A stretch of DNA of 34,848 nt from Thioalkalivibrio sp. (GTDB lineage Bacteria > Pseudomonadota > Gammaproteobacteria > Ectothiorhodospirales > Ectothiorhodospiraceae), in contig PWRV01000241.1 of the NCBI GenBank assembly GCA_003563455.1, forward strand, positions 1 to 34,848, written 5' to 3'. The translations under genes and the position numbers were made by a program. Positions within the stretch are counted from its first letter, which is position 1; each line of letters opens with the position of its first letter. Shown here piece by piece: positions 20,039 through 28,146 of the stretch. Under the pieces are notes generated by a model. That model had not been told where the DNA came from. It did not search any database and worked only from the letters and a program-made list of their open reading frames with translations.

Positions 20039-21184
20039 GTGATGGACGAAGGGGAACGCCAGTCGGATCCGCTGCTGCGCTATGCGGTGGAGGCCGGTCC
20101 GCCACCGCGGGTGCGGTTCTCGGGCCGGATGGATGCCTACAGCACCGGGCCCGTCTGGCAGGCTGTGCTCGACGAGTTCCGGCGGTTGTCCGGCGCGACC
20201 GAACTCGTGCTGGATCTCGGCGAGGTGGAGTACTGTGACGGAGCCGGCGCCGCCCTGCTGTACAGCGTCGAGCGCGAGACGGCGGAGCGGGGCGCCACGC
20301 TCCGCTTCGAGGGCATGACCCGGGCGATCGCAGGTCATCTGCAACCTTACCGCGACGCCGACGCGGCGCAACCGGCCCGGGGCGCGGGGTCGGCTCCCTG
20401 GCCGCAACGCCTGCGGCGCGGCGTGATCGCGGTGGGCTTCGAGATCCACGAGCAGGTCGCTTTCATCGGCGAGGTCAGCGCGGCCCTGGTCCGGGGCCTG
20501 GCACGGCCCGGGCGGATGCGCTGGGGGGATACGTTGCGGGTCGCCGAAGCTGCCGGCTACCAGGCCCTGCCGATCGTCTCCCTGATCGCCTTTCTCCTCG
20601 GCGTGATTCTGGCCTTCCAGTCCGCCGTGGCCATGGGCCAGTTCGGCGCGCAGATCTTCGTGGCCGATCTGGTCGCGATATCGCTGTTCCGGGAGCTCGG
20701 CCCGCTGATGATGGCCATTCTGCTCGCGGGCCGCTCGGGTGCCGCCTTCGCAGCCGAAATCGGCACGATGAAGGTCAACGAGGAGGTGAATGCGTTGACC
20801 ACGATGGGGCTCGACCCGGTGCGTTTCCTGGTGGTGCCCAAGATCCTGGCGGGTATACTGGTGGCGCCGCTCCTGACCCTTTACGCCAACCTGATCGGGC
20901 TGATTGGCGCGGCACTGGTAATGCGCGGTTTCGGGATCCCGATGGTGACTTTCTTCAACCAGGTCAGCGGCGCGGTGGACCTTGGCGACCTGGGCTCGGG
21001 ACTCTTCAAGGCCTGCGTGTTTGGTTTCCTGGTCGCAAGTGTCGGTTGCCTGCGCGGTCTGCAGACCGGTGCGGGCGCGGCGGCGGTCGGGCGTTCGACC
21101 ACCAGCGCGGTAGTCAGCGCGATCATCCTGATCGTGATCGCGGACGGCCTTTTCGCCGTGCTCTTTTACCACCTCGGCATCTGA
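20039..21184 (+). CDS. STAS-MlaE fusion permease of an MCE lipid ABC transporter
   Basis: Residues 1 to about 110 form a STAS-like domain (VRFSGRMDAYSTGP and LDLGEVEYCDGAGAALL). Residues from about 125 form an MlaE permease, including LPIVSLIAFLLGVILAFQSA, FRELGPLMMAILLAGRSGAAFAAEIGTM, EEVNALTTMGLDP and several membrane helices. In E. coli the STAS protein MlaB is separate from MlaE; here the two are fused in one 381-residue chain. The start is GTG 20039 or ATG 20042, both after GGAAG. It is first in a four-gene unit with an ATPase, an MCE protein and a lipoprotein, and probably moves phospholipid across the envelope. Confidence 0.93.
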   Translation: MMDEGERQSDPLLRYAVEAGPPPRVRFSGRMDAYSTGPVWQAVLDEFRRLSGATELVLDLGEVEYCDGAGAALLYSVERETAERGATLRFEGMTRAIAGHLQPYRDADAAQPARGAGSAPWPQRLRRGVIAVGFEIHEQVAFIGEVSAALVRGLARPGRMRWGDTLRVAEAAGYQALPIVSLIAFLLGVILAFQSAVAMGQFGAQIFVADLVAISLFRELGPLMMAILLAGRSGAAFAAEIGTMKVNEEVNALTTMGLDPVRFLVVPKILAGILVAPLLTLYANLIGLIGAALVMRGFGIPMVTFFNQVSGAVDLGDLGSGLFKACVFGFLVASVGCLRGLQTGAGAAAVGRSTTSAVVSAIILIVIADGLFAVLFYHLGI

Positions 21185-21187
21185 GCC

Positions 21188-21961
21188 ATGACCGGGACCG
21201 GTGAGCCGATCATTCAGGTTGAGGGGCTGACGATGGGCTTCGGCACGATGATCATCATGGAGAAACTCGACTTCGTGGTGCGCCGGGGCGAGACCTTCGT
21301 GATCCTCGGTGGTTCCGGCAGCGGCAAGAGCACGTTGCTGAAGCACATGATCGGCCTTCAGCGGCCATTGGCCGGCCGGGTCCTGATCGACGGTGCCGAT
21401 GTGACCACGGCGGAGGGTGCAGAACGCGAGGACATCCTTCGCGAAATCGGAGTGATGTACCAGATGGGGGCCCTGTTCGGCTCGATGAGCCTGCTCGAGA
21501 ACGTTCGTCTGCCACTGGAGGTTCACACGCGGCTGCCGACCGCGGCGATGAATCGCATCGCGCTGGCACGGCTGCAGATGGTGGGTCTGGCGGAATACGG
21601 TGACTTCATGCCTGCAGAGATCAGTGGTGGCATGCAGAAGCGGGCCGCGATCGCGCGGGCGATGGTGCTGGATCCGAAGGTGCTGTTCCTCGATGAACCC
21701 TCGGCCGGGCTGGACCCGATCACGTCGGCGGAACTCGACCAGCTCATTCGGCGTCTCTCCTCCAGCCTCGGCATGACCATGGTCGTGGTCACGCACGAAC
21801 TGCCCAGCATTTTCACGATCGCCGACCGGGTGATTATGCTGGACAGGGATAGCCGGTCGATCATCGCGGAAGGCGATCCCCGCGTGCTCCGGGACACCAG
21901 CGAGCATCCCTGGGTTCGGCGTTTCCTGCGCCGGGCCGAAACGGAGGACCTGCCGGCATGA
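21188..21961 (+). CDS. MlaF-like ABC transporter ATPase
   Basis: The 257-residue ATP-binding subunit has Walker A GGSGSGKST, Q-loop MYQMGALFGSM, signature ISGGMQKRAAIARAM, Walker B VLFLDEPSAGLDP and switch H in VVTHEL. The signature form SGGM-KR is typical of the MlaF branch. It starts 3 bases after the permease stop, and its stop overlaps the MCE gene start (ATGA). It should power the adjacent STAS-MlaE permease at the cytoplasmic face. Confidence 0.95.
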   Translation: MTGTGEPIIQVEGLTMGFGTMIIMEKLDFVVRRGETFVILGGSGSGKSTLLKHMIGLQRPLAGRVLIDGADVTTAEGAEREDILREIGVMYQMGALFGSMSLLENVRLPLEVHTRLPTAAMNRIALARLQMVGLAEYGDFMPAEISGGMQKRAAIARAMVLDPKVLFLDEPSAGLDPITSAELDQLIRRLSSSLGMTMVVVTHELPSIFTIADRVIMLDRDSRSIIAEGDPRVLRDTSEHPWVRRFLRRAETEDLPA

Positions 21962-22974
21962 ATGCCGCTCAACACTTCAGGCTTGGCCTCTTCATCCTGG
22001 GCGCGATCGCGGTGGGTGTGATCGTGCTGGTGGTGATGGGCACGGGAAACCTGTTTCGACCCACCGTTACGATGGAGACCTACATCGATAGCTCGGTGCA
22101 GGGCCTCGATGTCGGCGCTCCAATCAAGTTCCGCGGTGTGACCGTCGGCGAGGTGACCAGCCTCGGCTTCACGTCCACTGAATACGAAGTGGATGTGCCT
22201 CCCCTCCAGCGCAAGCGGTACGTGATTGTCCTCGGTCGGCTGCGTCTGGATCGGTTCGCATCGACGGACCAGGAGAGCGTTGTCAGCGACGATCTGCTGG
22301 AGTCGCTGGTGGAGGCGGGGCTCCGCGTGCGCATGGCGGCCCAGGGCATCACCGGTATCAATTACCTCGAGCTGGACTTCGTGGACCCTGCGTTCCACGC
22401 GGCACTGCCCATCGACTGGGAACCCCGCAACGCCTATATTCCTTCCGCCCCCAGCATCGCGACGCGGTTCCTCGAACACGCGGAGAATGCACTGCGCCGC
22501 ATCGAACTGCTGGACATCGAGGGCGTGGTGGATAGTGCCGCGAACCTGCTGTTCACGCTGGAACGGACCGTGGCGACGCTCGACACCGAGACCCTGAACC
22601 GCCAGGCAACGGAACTGACCGCCCAGTTGACGCAGACCCTGGCCCAGAGTGAGCGGCTGCTGGTCGCCGCGGAGAAACTGCTCGAGGATCCGGACATGAC
22701 TGCGCTGCCGGGCGAGGCTCGCGTGACGCTGCAATCCCTGCGCGGAACCATCGAGGAAGCGGACCTCGGCGAGGTGGTCCGGCAGGTCGAGCGGTTGGTC
22801 GGCCGGCTCGATCGGGGTCTGGAGCTCAACGAACAGCGTCTGGCGATGACGCTGGCGGAACTGCAGGCAGCCACCACTACCCTGCGGGCGCTGAGCGAAG
22901 ATGCGCGACGTAATCCGGCCGGTGCCATCTTCGGCGCGCCGCCGCCGCGCAGCACATTCGAGCGGGGACAGTGA
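21958..22974 (+). CDS. MlaD-family MCE domain protein
   Basis: The 338-residue protein is anchored by one N-terminal helix (FRLGLFILGAIAVGVIVLVVM). An MCE domain follows (TYIDSSVQGLDVGAPIKFRGVTVGEV through GITGINYLELDF), then a long helical C-terminal part, about 170-338, with heptad-like Leu/Ala patterns. MCE proteins form hexameric lipid-binding rings in the periplasm. The extended helical tail is longer than in E. coli MlaD and resembles MCE proteins that form needle-like tunnels or dock partners. It is co-translated with the ATPase gene, and the lipoprotein gene starts one base after its stop. Confidence 0.93.
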   Translation: MNAAQHFRLGLFILGAIAVGVIVLVVMGTGNLFRPTVTMETYIDSSVQGLDVGAPIKFRGVTVGEVTSLGFTSTEYEVDVPPLQRKRYVIVLGRLRLDRFASTDQESVVSDDLLESLVEAGLRVRMAAQGITGINYLELDFVDPAFHAALPIDWEPRNAYIPSAPSIATRFLEHAENALRRIELLDIEGVVDSAANLLFTLERTVATLDTETLNRQATELTAQLTQTLAQSERLLVAAEKLLEDPDMTALPGEARVTLQSLRGTIEEADLGEVVRQVERLVGRLDRGLELNEQRLAMTLAELQAATTTLRALSEDARRNPAGAIFGAPPPRSTFERGQ

Positions 22975-22975
22975 G

Positions 22976-23566
22976 ATGCGCAGTCTGATCCGGCATTGGG
23001 CGCCGCTTTTACTGCTGGTTGCGCTGGTTGGAGGCTGCACTCTGGTTCCGACGCAGCCGGCGGTCGACCGTGCGTGGTTCCTTCTGGAGTTGCCGCCGGC
23101 GCCAACAACGGCGGGTGCTCCCGTTCCTGTGGAACTGGGTTCGGTCCGGGTGGCTCCGGCATTCGCGGGCAAGGGCCTGGTGTACCGGCTCGGTCCGCAC
23201 CGGTACGAGTCGGACTTTTATAACGAGTGGTTTTTGGATCCCCGTGACCACGTCGAACAGGTTTTCCGCGAGCGCTGGATCGCGGAAGATGCGGTGGTGC
23301 GGCTGGTCGCCGACGCGCGGACCGTGCCCGGCGCCCGAGAGGTCGATGTGCTGGTGACGGGTCTGCACGCGGACCTCGAGGGACCGGCGCCAGGGGTCGC
23401 GGCGGTGGGGATGCGCGTATTCGTTCGGGATCGGGACCGGATGCGGCTCTGGGAGCTCGACCGGAGAATTGCGCTGGAGTCGCGCTCCCCCGACGCGCTG
23501 GTTAAAGCGCTGTCACGCGGCATGAACGAGCTGCTTCTGGAGATCGAACAGCGACTGGAGGGATGA
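22976..23566 (+). CDS. ABC-type transport auxiliary lipoprotein
   Basis: The 196-residue product has a lipoprotein signal ending LVGGC, with C21 as the lipidated residue. The next residue is Thr rather than Asp, which suggests outer-membrane sorting. The body (FLLELPP, VRVAPAFAGKGLVYR, ESDFYNEWFLDPRDHV) matches the ABC_trans_aux/PqiC-type family found beside MCE transporters. It probably provides the outer-membrane contact of the lipid bridge. ATG 22976 gives the signal peptide; the frame stays open upstream but that part is not signal-like. The peroxidase gene starts 3 bases downstream. Confidence 0.92.
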   Translation: MRSLIRHWAPLLLLVALVGGCTLVPTQPAVDRAWFLLELPPAPTTAGAPVPVELGSVRVAPAFAGKGLVYRLGPHRYESDFYNEWFLDPRDHVEQVFRERWIAEDAVVRLVADARTVPGAREVDVLVTGLHADLEGPAPGVAAVGMRVFVRDRDRMRLWELDRRIALESRSPDALVKALSRGMNELLLEIEQRLEG

Positions 23567-23569
23567 GTA

Positions 23570-24067
23570 ATGGCAGGCTTGCATGAGTTTCAGGCGGAGC
23601 GGCTGGACGGGCGGCAGCAGGACCTCGCGGACTATCGCGGGCAGGTGCTGCTGGTCGTGAACGTGGCCAGTGAGTGCGGCTTCACGCCTCAGTACGCAGG
23701 GCTGCAGGAACTGCAGGATCAATACGCGGACCAGGGTTTCCAGGTGCTCGGGTTTCCCTGCAATCAGTTCGGTGGCCAGGAGCCCGGGGGCGTGGAGCAG
23801 ATCGCAGAATTCTGCAGCAGCCGCTTTGGCGTCGATTTCCCGATGTTCGGTAAGGTCGACGTGAACGGCGGCGACGCCCATCCCGTGTACCGGTTTCTGA
23901 AGGATGCCGCTCCCGGGGCACTCGGGACCACCGCCATCAAGTGGAACTTCACCAAGTTTCTGGTGGGCCGGGACGGACGGGTGATTGACCGCTTCGCGCC
24001 GAGCACGCGGCCGGAGGCCTTGCGGGGCGCAATCGAGAAGGCGCTGGCGGAGTCTGCTGACGGTTGA
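23570..24067 (+). CDS. glutathione peroxidase family thiol peroxidase
   Basis: The 165-residue GPX-fold protein reduces peroxides. The peroxidatic cysteine is C36 in NVASECGFTPQY, and the supporting Gln and Trp/Asn are Q70 (NQFGGQEP) and W125/N126 (KWNFTKF). A second cysteine, C82 in AEFCSSRFGVDFPMF, sits where the resolving Cys of thioredoxin-dependent two-cysteine GPX enzymes lies, so thioredoxin rather than glutathione may be the reductant (inference). The ATG follows GGAGGG at about 8 bases. It is close behind the lipid-transport genes and may share their transcript. Confidence 0.94.
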   Translation: MAGLHEFQAERLDGRQQDLADYRGQVLLVVNVASECGFTPQYAGLQELQDQYADQGFQVLGFPCNQFGGQEPGGVEQIAEFCSSRFGVDFPMFGKVDVNGGDAHPVYRFLKDAAPGALGTTAIKWNFTKFLVGRDGRVIDRFAPSTRPEALRGAIEKALAESADG

Positions 24068-24078
24068 TATCTCGGAAG

Positions 24079-24573
24079 ATGCGGGACGCAAGCGCTGCGG
24101 GAATACCGGAGGGAACGGAGCAGGTGGTCCAGGACCGGCACTGGATGTCCCTGGCGCTCGAGGAGGCGGGGCGTGGCCAGGAATCGGGCGAGGTGCCGGT
24201 TGGAGCCGTGCTGGTGCAGGAGGGCCGCTGTGTTGCATGCGCACACAACGCCCCCATCGGTGCGCTGGATCCGACTGCCCACGCGGAGATCCGGGTCCTT
24301 CGCGAAGCGGCACGGCGTCTCGGCAACTACCGGCTGCCCGGAACCACCTTGTACGTGACCCTGGAGCCATGCCCGATGTGCGTTGGCGCAATGGTGCATG
24401 CCCGGATCGCGCGGCTGGTATACGGGGCCCCGGACCTGCGCACCGGGGCGGCAGGCGGGGCGCTCGATCTCGCTGCCCACCCCTCGCACAATCACCGAAT
24501 CGAGGTGACCGGCGGTGTCGAGGCCGAGCGTGCCGCATCGATGCTGCGTGCTTTCTTTCGCCAGCGTCGCTGA
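24079..24573 (+). CDS. tadA: tRNA adenosine(34) deaminase
   Basis: TadA converts A34 to inosine in tRNA-Arg(ACG). The zinc and catalytic residues are present: H68 and E70 in PTAHAEIRVL, and C98 and C101 in LEPCPMC. VPVGAVLV and the YGAPD segment are also typical. ATG 24079 gives 164 residues. TTG 24064 (overlapping the preceding stop) and GTG 24124 (after GGAGGG further upstream) are alternatives, so the first 15 residues are uncertain. The gene is convergent with mltF, with only 23 bases between stops and no obvious terminator. Confidence 0.94.
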   Translation: MRDASAAGIPEGTEQVVQDRHWMSLALEEAGRGQESGEVPVGAVLVQEGRCVACAHNAPIGALDPTAHAEIRVLREAARRLGNYRLPGTTLYVTLEPCPMCVGAMVHARIARLVYGAPDLRTGAAGGALDLAAHPSHNHRIEVTGGVEAERAASMLRAFFRQRR

Positions 24574-24596
24574 CGCAGGACGCTGCGGTTGCGGCG

Positions 24597-26072
24597 CTAT
24601 AGCGACAACGGCGTGCTCAGATAGAGTCGTACGCCCTGGTCACGGTCTGCGGGTTCCGGAAACAGCTGCACCAGCCAGTTGTAGTAGCTGCGGATGTTCT
24701 GCACGTAGGTCACCGGTTCCCAGCCGCGAGCGTATCCGTAACGCGTCTGCTCGTACCACTCGCGCTGCGCCAGCCAGGGCAGCCGTTCCATCACGTCCAG
24801 CCAGAGGTTCGGGTCGCCGCCGTCGGCCTCGGTCAGGTTCCGTGCATCAAGCAGATGCCCCAGTCCCACGTTGTACGAGGCGAGCGCCATCCAGGTGCGG
24901 TCCGGCTCGCTGATCTCCCCGGGGAGACGGTCGAGCATCTGCAATATGTAGCGTGCTCCACCCTCGACGCTCTGACGCGGGTCGGTGCGATCATCCACGC
25001 CAAGTGAACGCGCGGTCGCGTTCGTCAGCATCATCAGCCCTCTTACGCCCGTTGGCGACACCGCGCCGGGGTTCCACAGGGACTCCTGATAGCTGACCGC
25101 GGCCAAAAACCGCCAGTCGAGGCCGTGTTCAAGCGCGATCTCCTGGAACAGTGGCCGCAGGGAGTCGAGCCGCTCCTGCACCAGCCGGGTAAAGCTGATC
25201 ACGTCCACCAGGTCATGCACCTCCAGATGACCGAAGTGCCGGTCGAAGAGGAGTTCGAGTTCGCGCCCGGCGAGCAGCGCCTCGAGGTAGGCATCTGCCG
25301 ATTCGATCAGGCTGCGGTCACGCCCGGGTGGAAACAGCCAGACGACCGGCGTCTCCCCGTCCAGTTCGAGGCTGGTGCGCAGGGCGGGGTAGACTCGCTG
25401 CAGGCGGCTGAGCTCGATGGAGGTCAGCACTGCGTAGTCCACGGTGCCCCGGCGCAGGGCCGCGACCAGCTCCCGCCCGTCGGCATACTGGATCAGTTCC
25501 AACTCGTGCCCGGTTCCGTTGGACTCCCAAACCGCAGCCAGTGCCTCCGGGAGAGCGAGTATGGAGGTGACCCCGATGCGTGTGCCCTGTTGCACCAGTT
25601 CCTCGAGGCTGCCGACATTGGACCCGTTACCCTGCCAGTACACCAGCTGCTTCTGGATGGGGAGTATTTCCGGCCCAACCGGCAGGCCGGGATCGTCCCC
25701 GGGAACGGTGAGCAGCCCGGCGGCAAGGTCCACCCGGCCCGCGCGGAGCAGGCGATAGGCCTCGCGGGGCCCGGGCACCCTGTGCACCTCGAGCCTGGCC
25801 CCGAGGCGGTCCGCGAGGCCGTTCAGCAGCACCAGTTCAAAGTGTTCCGGACCGTTGCTGAGGTCCATGAAGGTGTGGTCATGGGGATGGCTGACCAGCG
25901 CCACGCGCAGTTCCTGCTTGAACAGTGCGAGGTTCAGGGCTGAGGGGGTGTAATGCCAGGCCCAGAGCAGGATCAGCGATAACAGAACGGTGAATACGCC
26001 GATTTCGATCCGGCGCACCGGTGTTGTCTTTGGTCTGAGTCTCGCCGGCCAGTGCATCAGGCCATTGATCAT
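24597..26072 (-). CDS. mltF: membrane-bound lytic murein transglycosylase F
   Basis: MltF cleaves peptidoglycan glycan strands. The 491-residue protein has an N-terminal anchor (IGVFTVLLSLILLWAW, about 24-39) and a periplasmic solute-binding-like (SBP_bac_3) domain to about residue 290. A C-terminal SLT domain follows, with catalytic E330 in SYQESLWNPGAVSPTGVRGLMML and the GGARYI and ALASYNVGLGHL motifs. This two-domain order is diagnostic of MltF. ATG 26072 or ATG 26057 could be the start. The SBP-like domain regulates the lytic domain in the family. Confidence 0.95.
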   Translation of the reverse strand: MINGLMHWPARLRPKTTPVRRIEIGVFTVLLSLILLWAWHYTPSALNLALFKQELRVALVSHPHDHTFMDLSNGPEHFELVLLNGLADRLGARLEVHRVPGPREAYRLLRAGRVDLAAGLLTVPGDDPGLPVGPEILPIQKQLVYWQGNGSNVGSLEELVQQGTRIGVTSILALPEALAAVWESNGTGHELELIQYADGRELVAALRRGTVDYAVLTSIELSRLQRVYPALRTSLELDGETPVVWLFPPGRDRSLIESADAYLEALLAGRELELLFDRHFGHLEVHDLVDVISFTRLVQERLDSLRPLFQEIALEHGLDWRFLAAVSYQESLWNPGAVSPTGVRGLMMLTNATARSLGVDDRTDPRQSVEGGARYILQMLDRLPGEISEPDRTWMALASYNVGLGHLLDARNLTEADGGDPNLWLDVMERLPWLAQREWYEQTRYGYARGWEPVTYVQNIRSYYNWLVQLFPEPADRDQGVRLYLSTPLSL

Positions 26073-26113
26073 AGCTCCTGCGCGGGAAGAAGGTCGAAGG
26101 AGCGGGGGCGGGC

Positions 26114-26152
26114 ACCCGCGCCGTCCGGCGCCACGGCGCGGACGGCGCGGGT
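26114..26152. terminator. 14-bp perfect inverted repeat between phaB and mltF
   Basis: ACCCGCGCCGTCCG and its exact complement CGGACGGCGCGGGT flank an 11-base loop, just after the phaB stop on the minus strand. There is no T tract on either strand, so it may be a weak or rho-aided terminator for phaB, or an mRNA-stabilising hairpin. Confidence 0.5.
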
Positions 26153-26162
26153 ATTGAGGCGA

Positions 26163-26906
26163 TCAGAAGCTCATGAACAGGCCACCGTTGACCTCGTAGT
26201 TGGCGCCGGTGATGTAGCACGCCCGATCGTCACACAGGATACCGACGAGGTAGGCGACCTCGTCGGGCGTGCCCATGCGACCCATGGGAATCTCCGAGAT
26301 GATCTGCTGCTGCACTTCTTCGCCCATGGCCTCGGTCATTTCTGTCGCGATGTAGCCGGGCGAGACGGTGTTGACGGTCACACCCTTGCGCACCACCTCC
26401 TGGGCGAGCGCCATGGTGAATCCGTGCGCCCCGGCCTTGGCGGCCGAGTAGTTGGTCTGGCCGAACTGACCGCGCTGTCCGTTTACCGAAGAGATGTTGA
26501 CGATCCGTCCCCAGCCCCGTTCCATCATGCCGTTCACGACCTGGCGGGTGACGTTGAATATGCTGTCCAGATTGGTGCTCAGCACCGCCTTCCACTGGTT
26601 GGGCTCCATCTTCTTGAAGGTCTTGTCGCGCGTGATGCCGGCGCAGTTGATCAGCACATCGACCGGTCCCAGCCGGCTCTCGATGTCGCTGATCATCTTC
26701 TGCGAATCCTCGAACGAGGAGACGTCGCCGGAGGCGATCTCGTACTCGCGCCCCTCGGCCGCATGCTTTTTCTGCCCCTCCTCGGCCTGCTCCTGCTCGG
26801 GCGGATAGTAGCCCGCGACGACCTTGAAGCCGCGCCCGCGCAATTCCTCGCAGATCGCCGTGCCGATCCCGCCGATTCCCCCAGTGACCAACGCTATACG
26901 TGCCAT
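26163..26906 (-). CDS. phaB: acetoacetyl-CoA reductase
   Basis: PhaB reduces acetoacetyl-CoA to (R)-3-hydroxybutyryl-CoA, the monomer for PHA synthase. The 247-residue short-chain dehydrogenase shows the cofactor loop TGGIGGIG (8-15), the NCAG segment, and the triad S140, Y153 and K157 (NISSVNGQ...NYSAAKAG). The late PGYIATEMTEA and the VNGGLFMSF end are close to other PhaB proteins. ATG 26906 follows GGAGG. The gene lies just downstream of the phasin gene and its terminator on the same strand, so its transcription probably depends on readthrough or a promoter in the 81-base gap. Confidence 0.95.
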   Translation of the reverse strand: MARIALVTGGIGGIGTAICEELRGRGFKVVAGYYPPEQEQAEEGQKKHAAEGREYEIASGDVSSFEDSQKMISDIESRLGPVDVLINCAGITRDKTFKKMEPNQWKAVLSTNLDSIFNVTRQVVNGMMERGWGRIVNISSVNGQRGQFGQTNYSAAKAGAHGFTMALAQEVVRKGVTVNTVSPGYIATEMTEAMGEEVQQQIISEIPMGRMGTPDEVAYLVGILCDDRACYITGANYEVNGGLFMSF

Positions 26907-26936
26907 GAATCCTCCGATGTGCGGCCCTCCCAATGG

Positions 26937-26961
26937 AAAAAGGGGGCGACCAGCGCCCCCT
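26937..26961 (-). terminator. rho-independent terminator after the phasin gene
   Basis: On the minus strand AGGGGGCG, a 5-base loop and CGCCCCCT form an 8-bp stem followed by four further T residues. It lies between phasin and phaB and could make phasin mRNA far more abundant than phaB mRNA. Confidence 0.8.
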
Positions 26962-26987
26962 CCCATGATTCAGGGCCGGTTGATGGT

Positions 26988-27377
26988 TCAGGCGGCAGCC
27001 TTCGCCGCAGCCTTCTTGAAGCTTTCGCCAGCGGCCTGAACGTTCTTGCTGGCAACCTGCATCTGCTGGTCCATGACCTCGGCCGCGGAATCGCGTGCCT
27101 CGGTCATCACGTCGACCGCCGCGCGATAGCCCTTCAGCCACTCCTGGCCGTAGTCCTGCGCCAGCTTCGACTGGCTGGACATCAGCTCCTGGTAGCCCTT
27201 GGCCTTGGTCATGCTTTCCATGCCCTTGGCACCGGTCTCCAGCATCGTGTTGCTCAAGTCAAGCTGTTGCTGGAGCAGACGCTCACCAGCGCGCATGTTG
27301 ATCTCGCCAACCTTGCGCAGGGCCTCGAAGCTGCCCTGGACCATTTCATTATAGGCGTCGAACATCTGATTTTGCAT
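26988..27377 (-). CDS. phaP: phasin family protein
   Basis: Phasins coat PHA granules. The 129-residue product is almost wholly helical and rich in Ala, Gln, Glu and Met: FDAYNEMVQGSFEALRKVGEI, the LLQQQLDLSNTMLETG stretch, and an Ala/Lys-rich end (SFKKAAAKAAA). It has no signal or membrane segment. ATG 27377 is set by the GGAGAA ribosome site. The upstream frame to 27521 contains the promoter and is not coding. A strong sigma-70 promoter and a terminator flank the gene, so it is probably a high-level single-gene transcript. Confidence 0.9.
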   Translation of the reverse strand: MQNQMFDAYNEMVQGSFEALRKVGEINMRAGERLLQQQLDLSNTMLETGAKGMESMTKAKGYQELMSSQSKLAQDYGQEWLKGYRAAVDVMTEARDSAAEVMDQQMQVASKNVQAAGESFKKAAAKAAA

Positions 27378-27420
27378 GATTAAGTTCTCCTGTTTGAAAT
27401 GCCACCGACCAGGAATTGGT

Positions 27421-27447
27421 GCAGTGCAGCATTGTTGCGTTGCAGCA
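27421..27447. promoter_or_regulatory. candidate PhaR operator in the phasin promoter
   Basis: This stretch is dense in TGC/GCA units, with two direct copies of TGCAGCA (27425-27431 and 27441-27447) and a GTTGCGTTGCAG segment between. It overlaps the -10 box and expected start point. PhaR proteins are known to bind TGC-rich sites at phasin promoters, so repressor occupancy here would block transcription. The assignment is inferred. Confidence 0.5.
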
Positions 27448-27472
27448 TAGGATGCCCTAACGCGCATGTCAA
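27444..27472 (-). promoter_or_regulatory. sigma-70 promoter of the phasin gene
   Basis: On the minus strand TTGACA (27472-27467), a 17-base spacer and TATGCT (27449-27444) form a near-ideal promoter. Start of transcription is expected near 27437, leaving a leader of about 60 bases to the phasin ATG. Confidence 0.75.
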
Positions 27473-27586
27473 GCCCCTGGGAACAGGCTGTCGGGGAAAA
27501 CGGTGAACAGGGCTCGGACAAGCCCCCGAGTGCGGCGGGCCGCGGCTACCGGTGCTGGCGGCGCCGGGGCAGACCGGGACGGGAAA

Positions 27587-28066
27587 CTACTTGGAGCGGC
27601 GGCGGGACGAACGGCCCGGAGGGACCGCAGCGGCCCGGAAGAAGCTGTCCTGCATTTCCCGCCAAAGCTCGATGTTGCGGTCGGTGAGTTCGGCCCAGCT
27701 CTGCAGGGCCTCGCCGGGCATCAGCTGGTCAAGCTGCGACTGCATCTGCTGCTGCTGCTCGGCGTATAGCGTCAGCGTCTGGTCGATGAAGCTCGAGAAG
27801 GCGTCCTGCACCGATGCGTCGTAGAAACGGATGAACCGTGTCAGCACGTCGGTGGAGAACATGGGGTTCCCGCTGGCTTCCTGCTCGGTGATGATCTGGA
27901 TCAGGATGCCGCGGGTAATATCGTCGCCGCTCTGGGTGTCCACCACCTTGATGTCCGTGCCGTCCCGCACCAGCTTCTGCACATCCGTGAGGGTGATGTA
28001 GCGGCTTTCCTCGGTATCGTACAGGCGCCGATTGGGATATTTCTTGACCAGCCTCTGCTCGCTCAC
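27587..28066 (-). CDS. phaR: polyhydroxyalkanoate synthesis repressor PhaR
   Basis: PhaR represses phasin genes and releases DNA when it binds nascent PHA. The 159-residue protein has the N-terminal DNA-binding domain (VKKYPNRRLYDTEESRYITL) and the PHA-accumulation regulator domain (VVDTQSGDDITRGILIQIITEQE). A FYDASVQDAFSSFIDQTL helix and a Gln-rich C-terminal helix follow. GTG 28066 is favoured by the AAGGGGGC about 7 bases before it; GTG 28084 is an in-frame alternative. A TAAAAT -10-like box (rc of 28100-28105) lies upstream without a good -35. Position next to phasin and phaA supports the call. Confidence 0.94.
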   Translation of the reverse strand: MSEQRLVKKYPNRRLYDTEESRYITLTDVQKLVRDGTDIKVVDTQSGDDITRGILIQIITEQEASGNPMFSTDVLTRFIRFYDASVQDAFSSFIDQTLTLYAEQQQQMQSQLDQLMPGEALQSWAELTDRNIELWREMQDSFFRAAAVPPGRSSRRRSK

Positions 28067-28146
28067 GGCGATGCCCCCTTGCACCTGGAATCGGCCTCGA
28101 TTTTACATGATCCGGATCCGCATTTCCGGAATTCGTCCGTTGTGTT

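Noticed and set aside
20012-21907. Open minus-strand frame of 631 codons opposite the MCE permease and ATPase genes
   Set aside because: It is antisense to two clearly recognisable genes. Its His/Gln/Arg-rich composition is typical of the reverse frame of GC-rich coding DNA, and no domain is visible.
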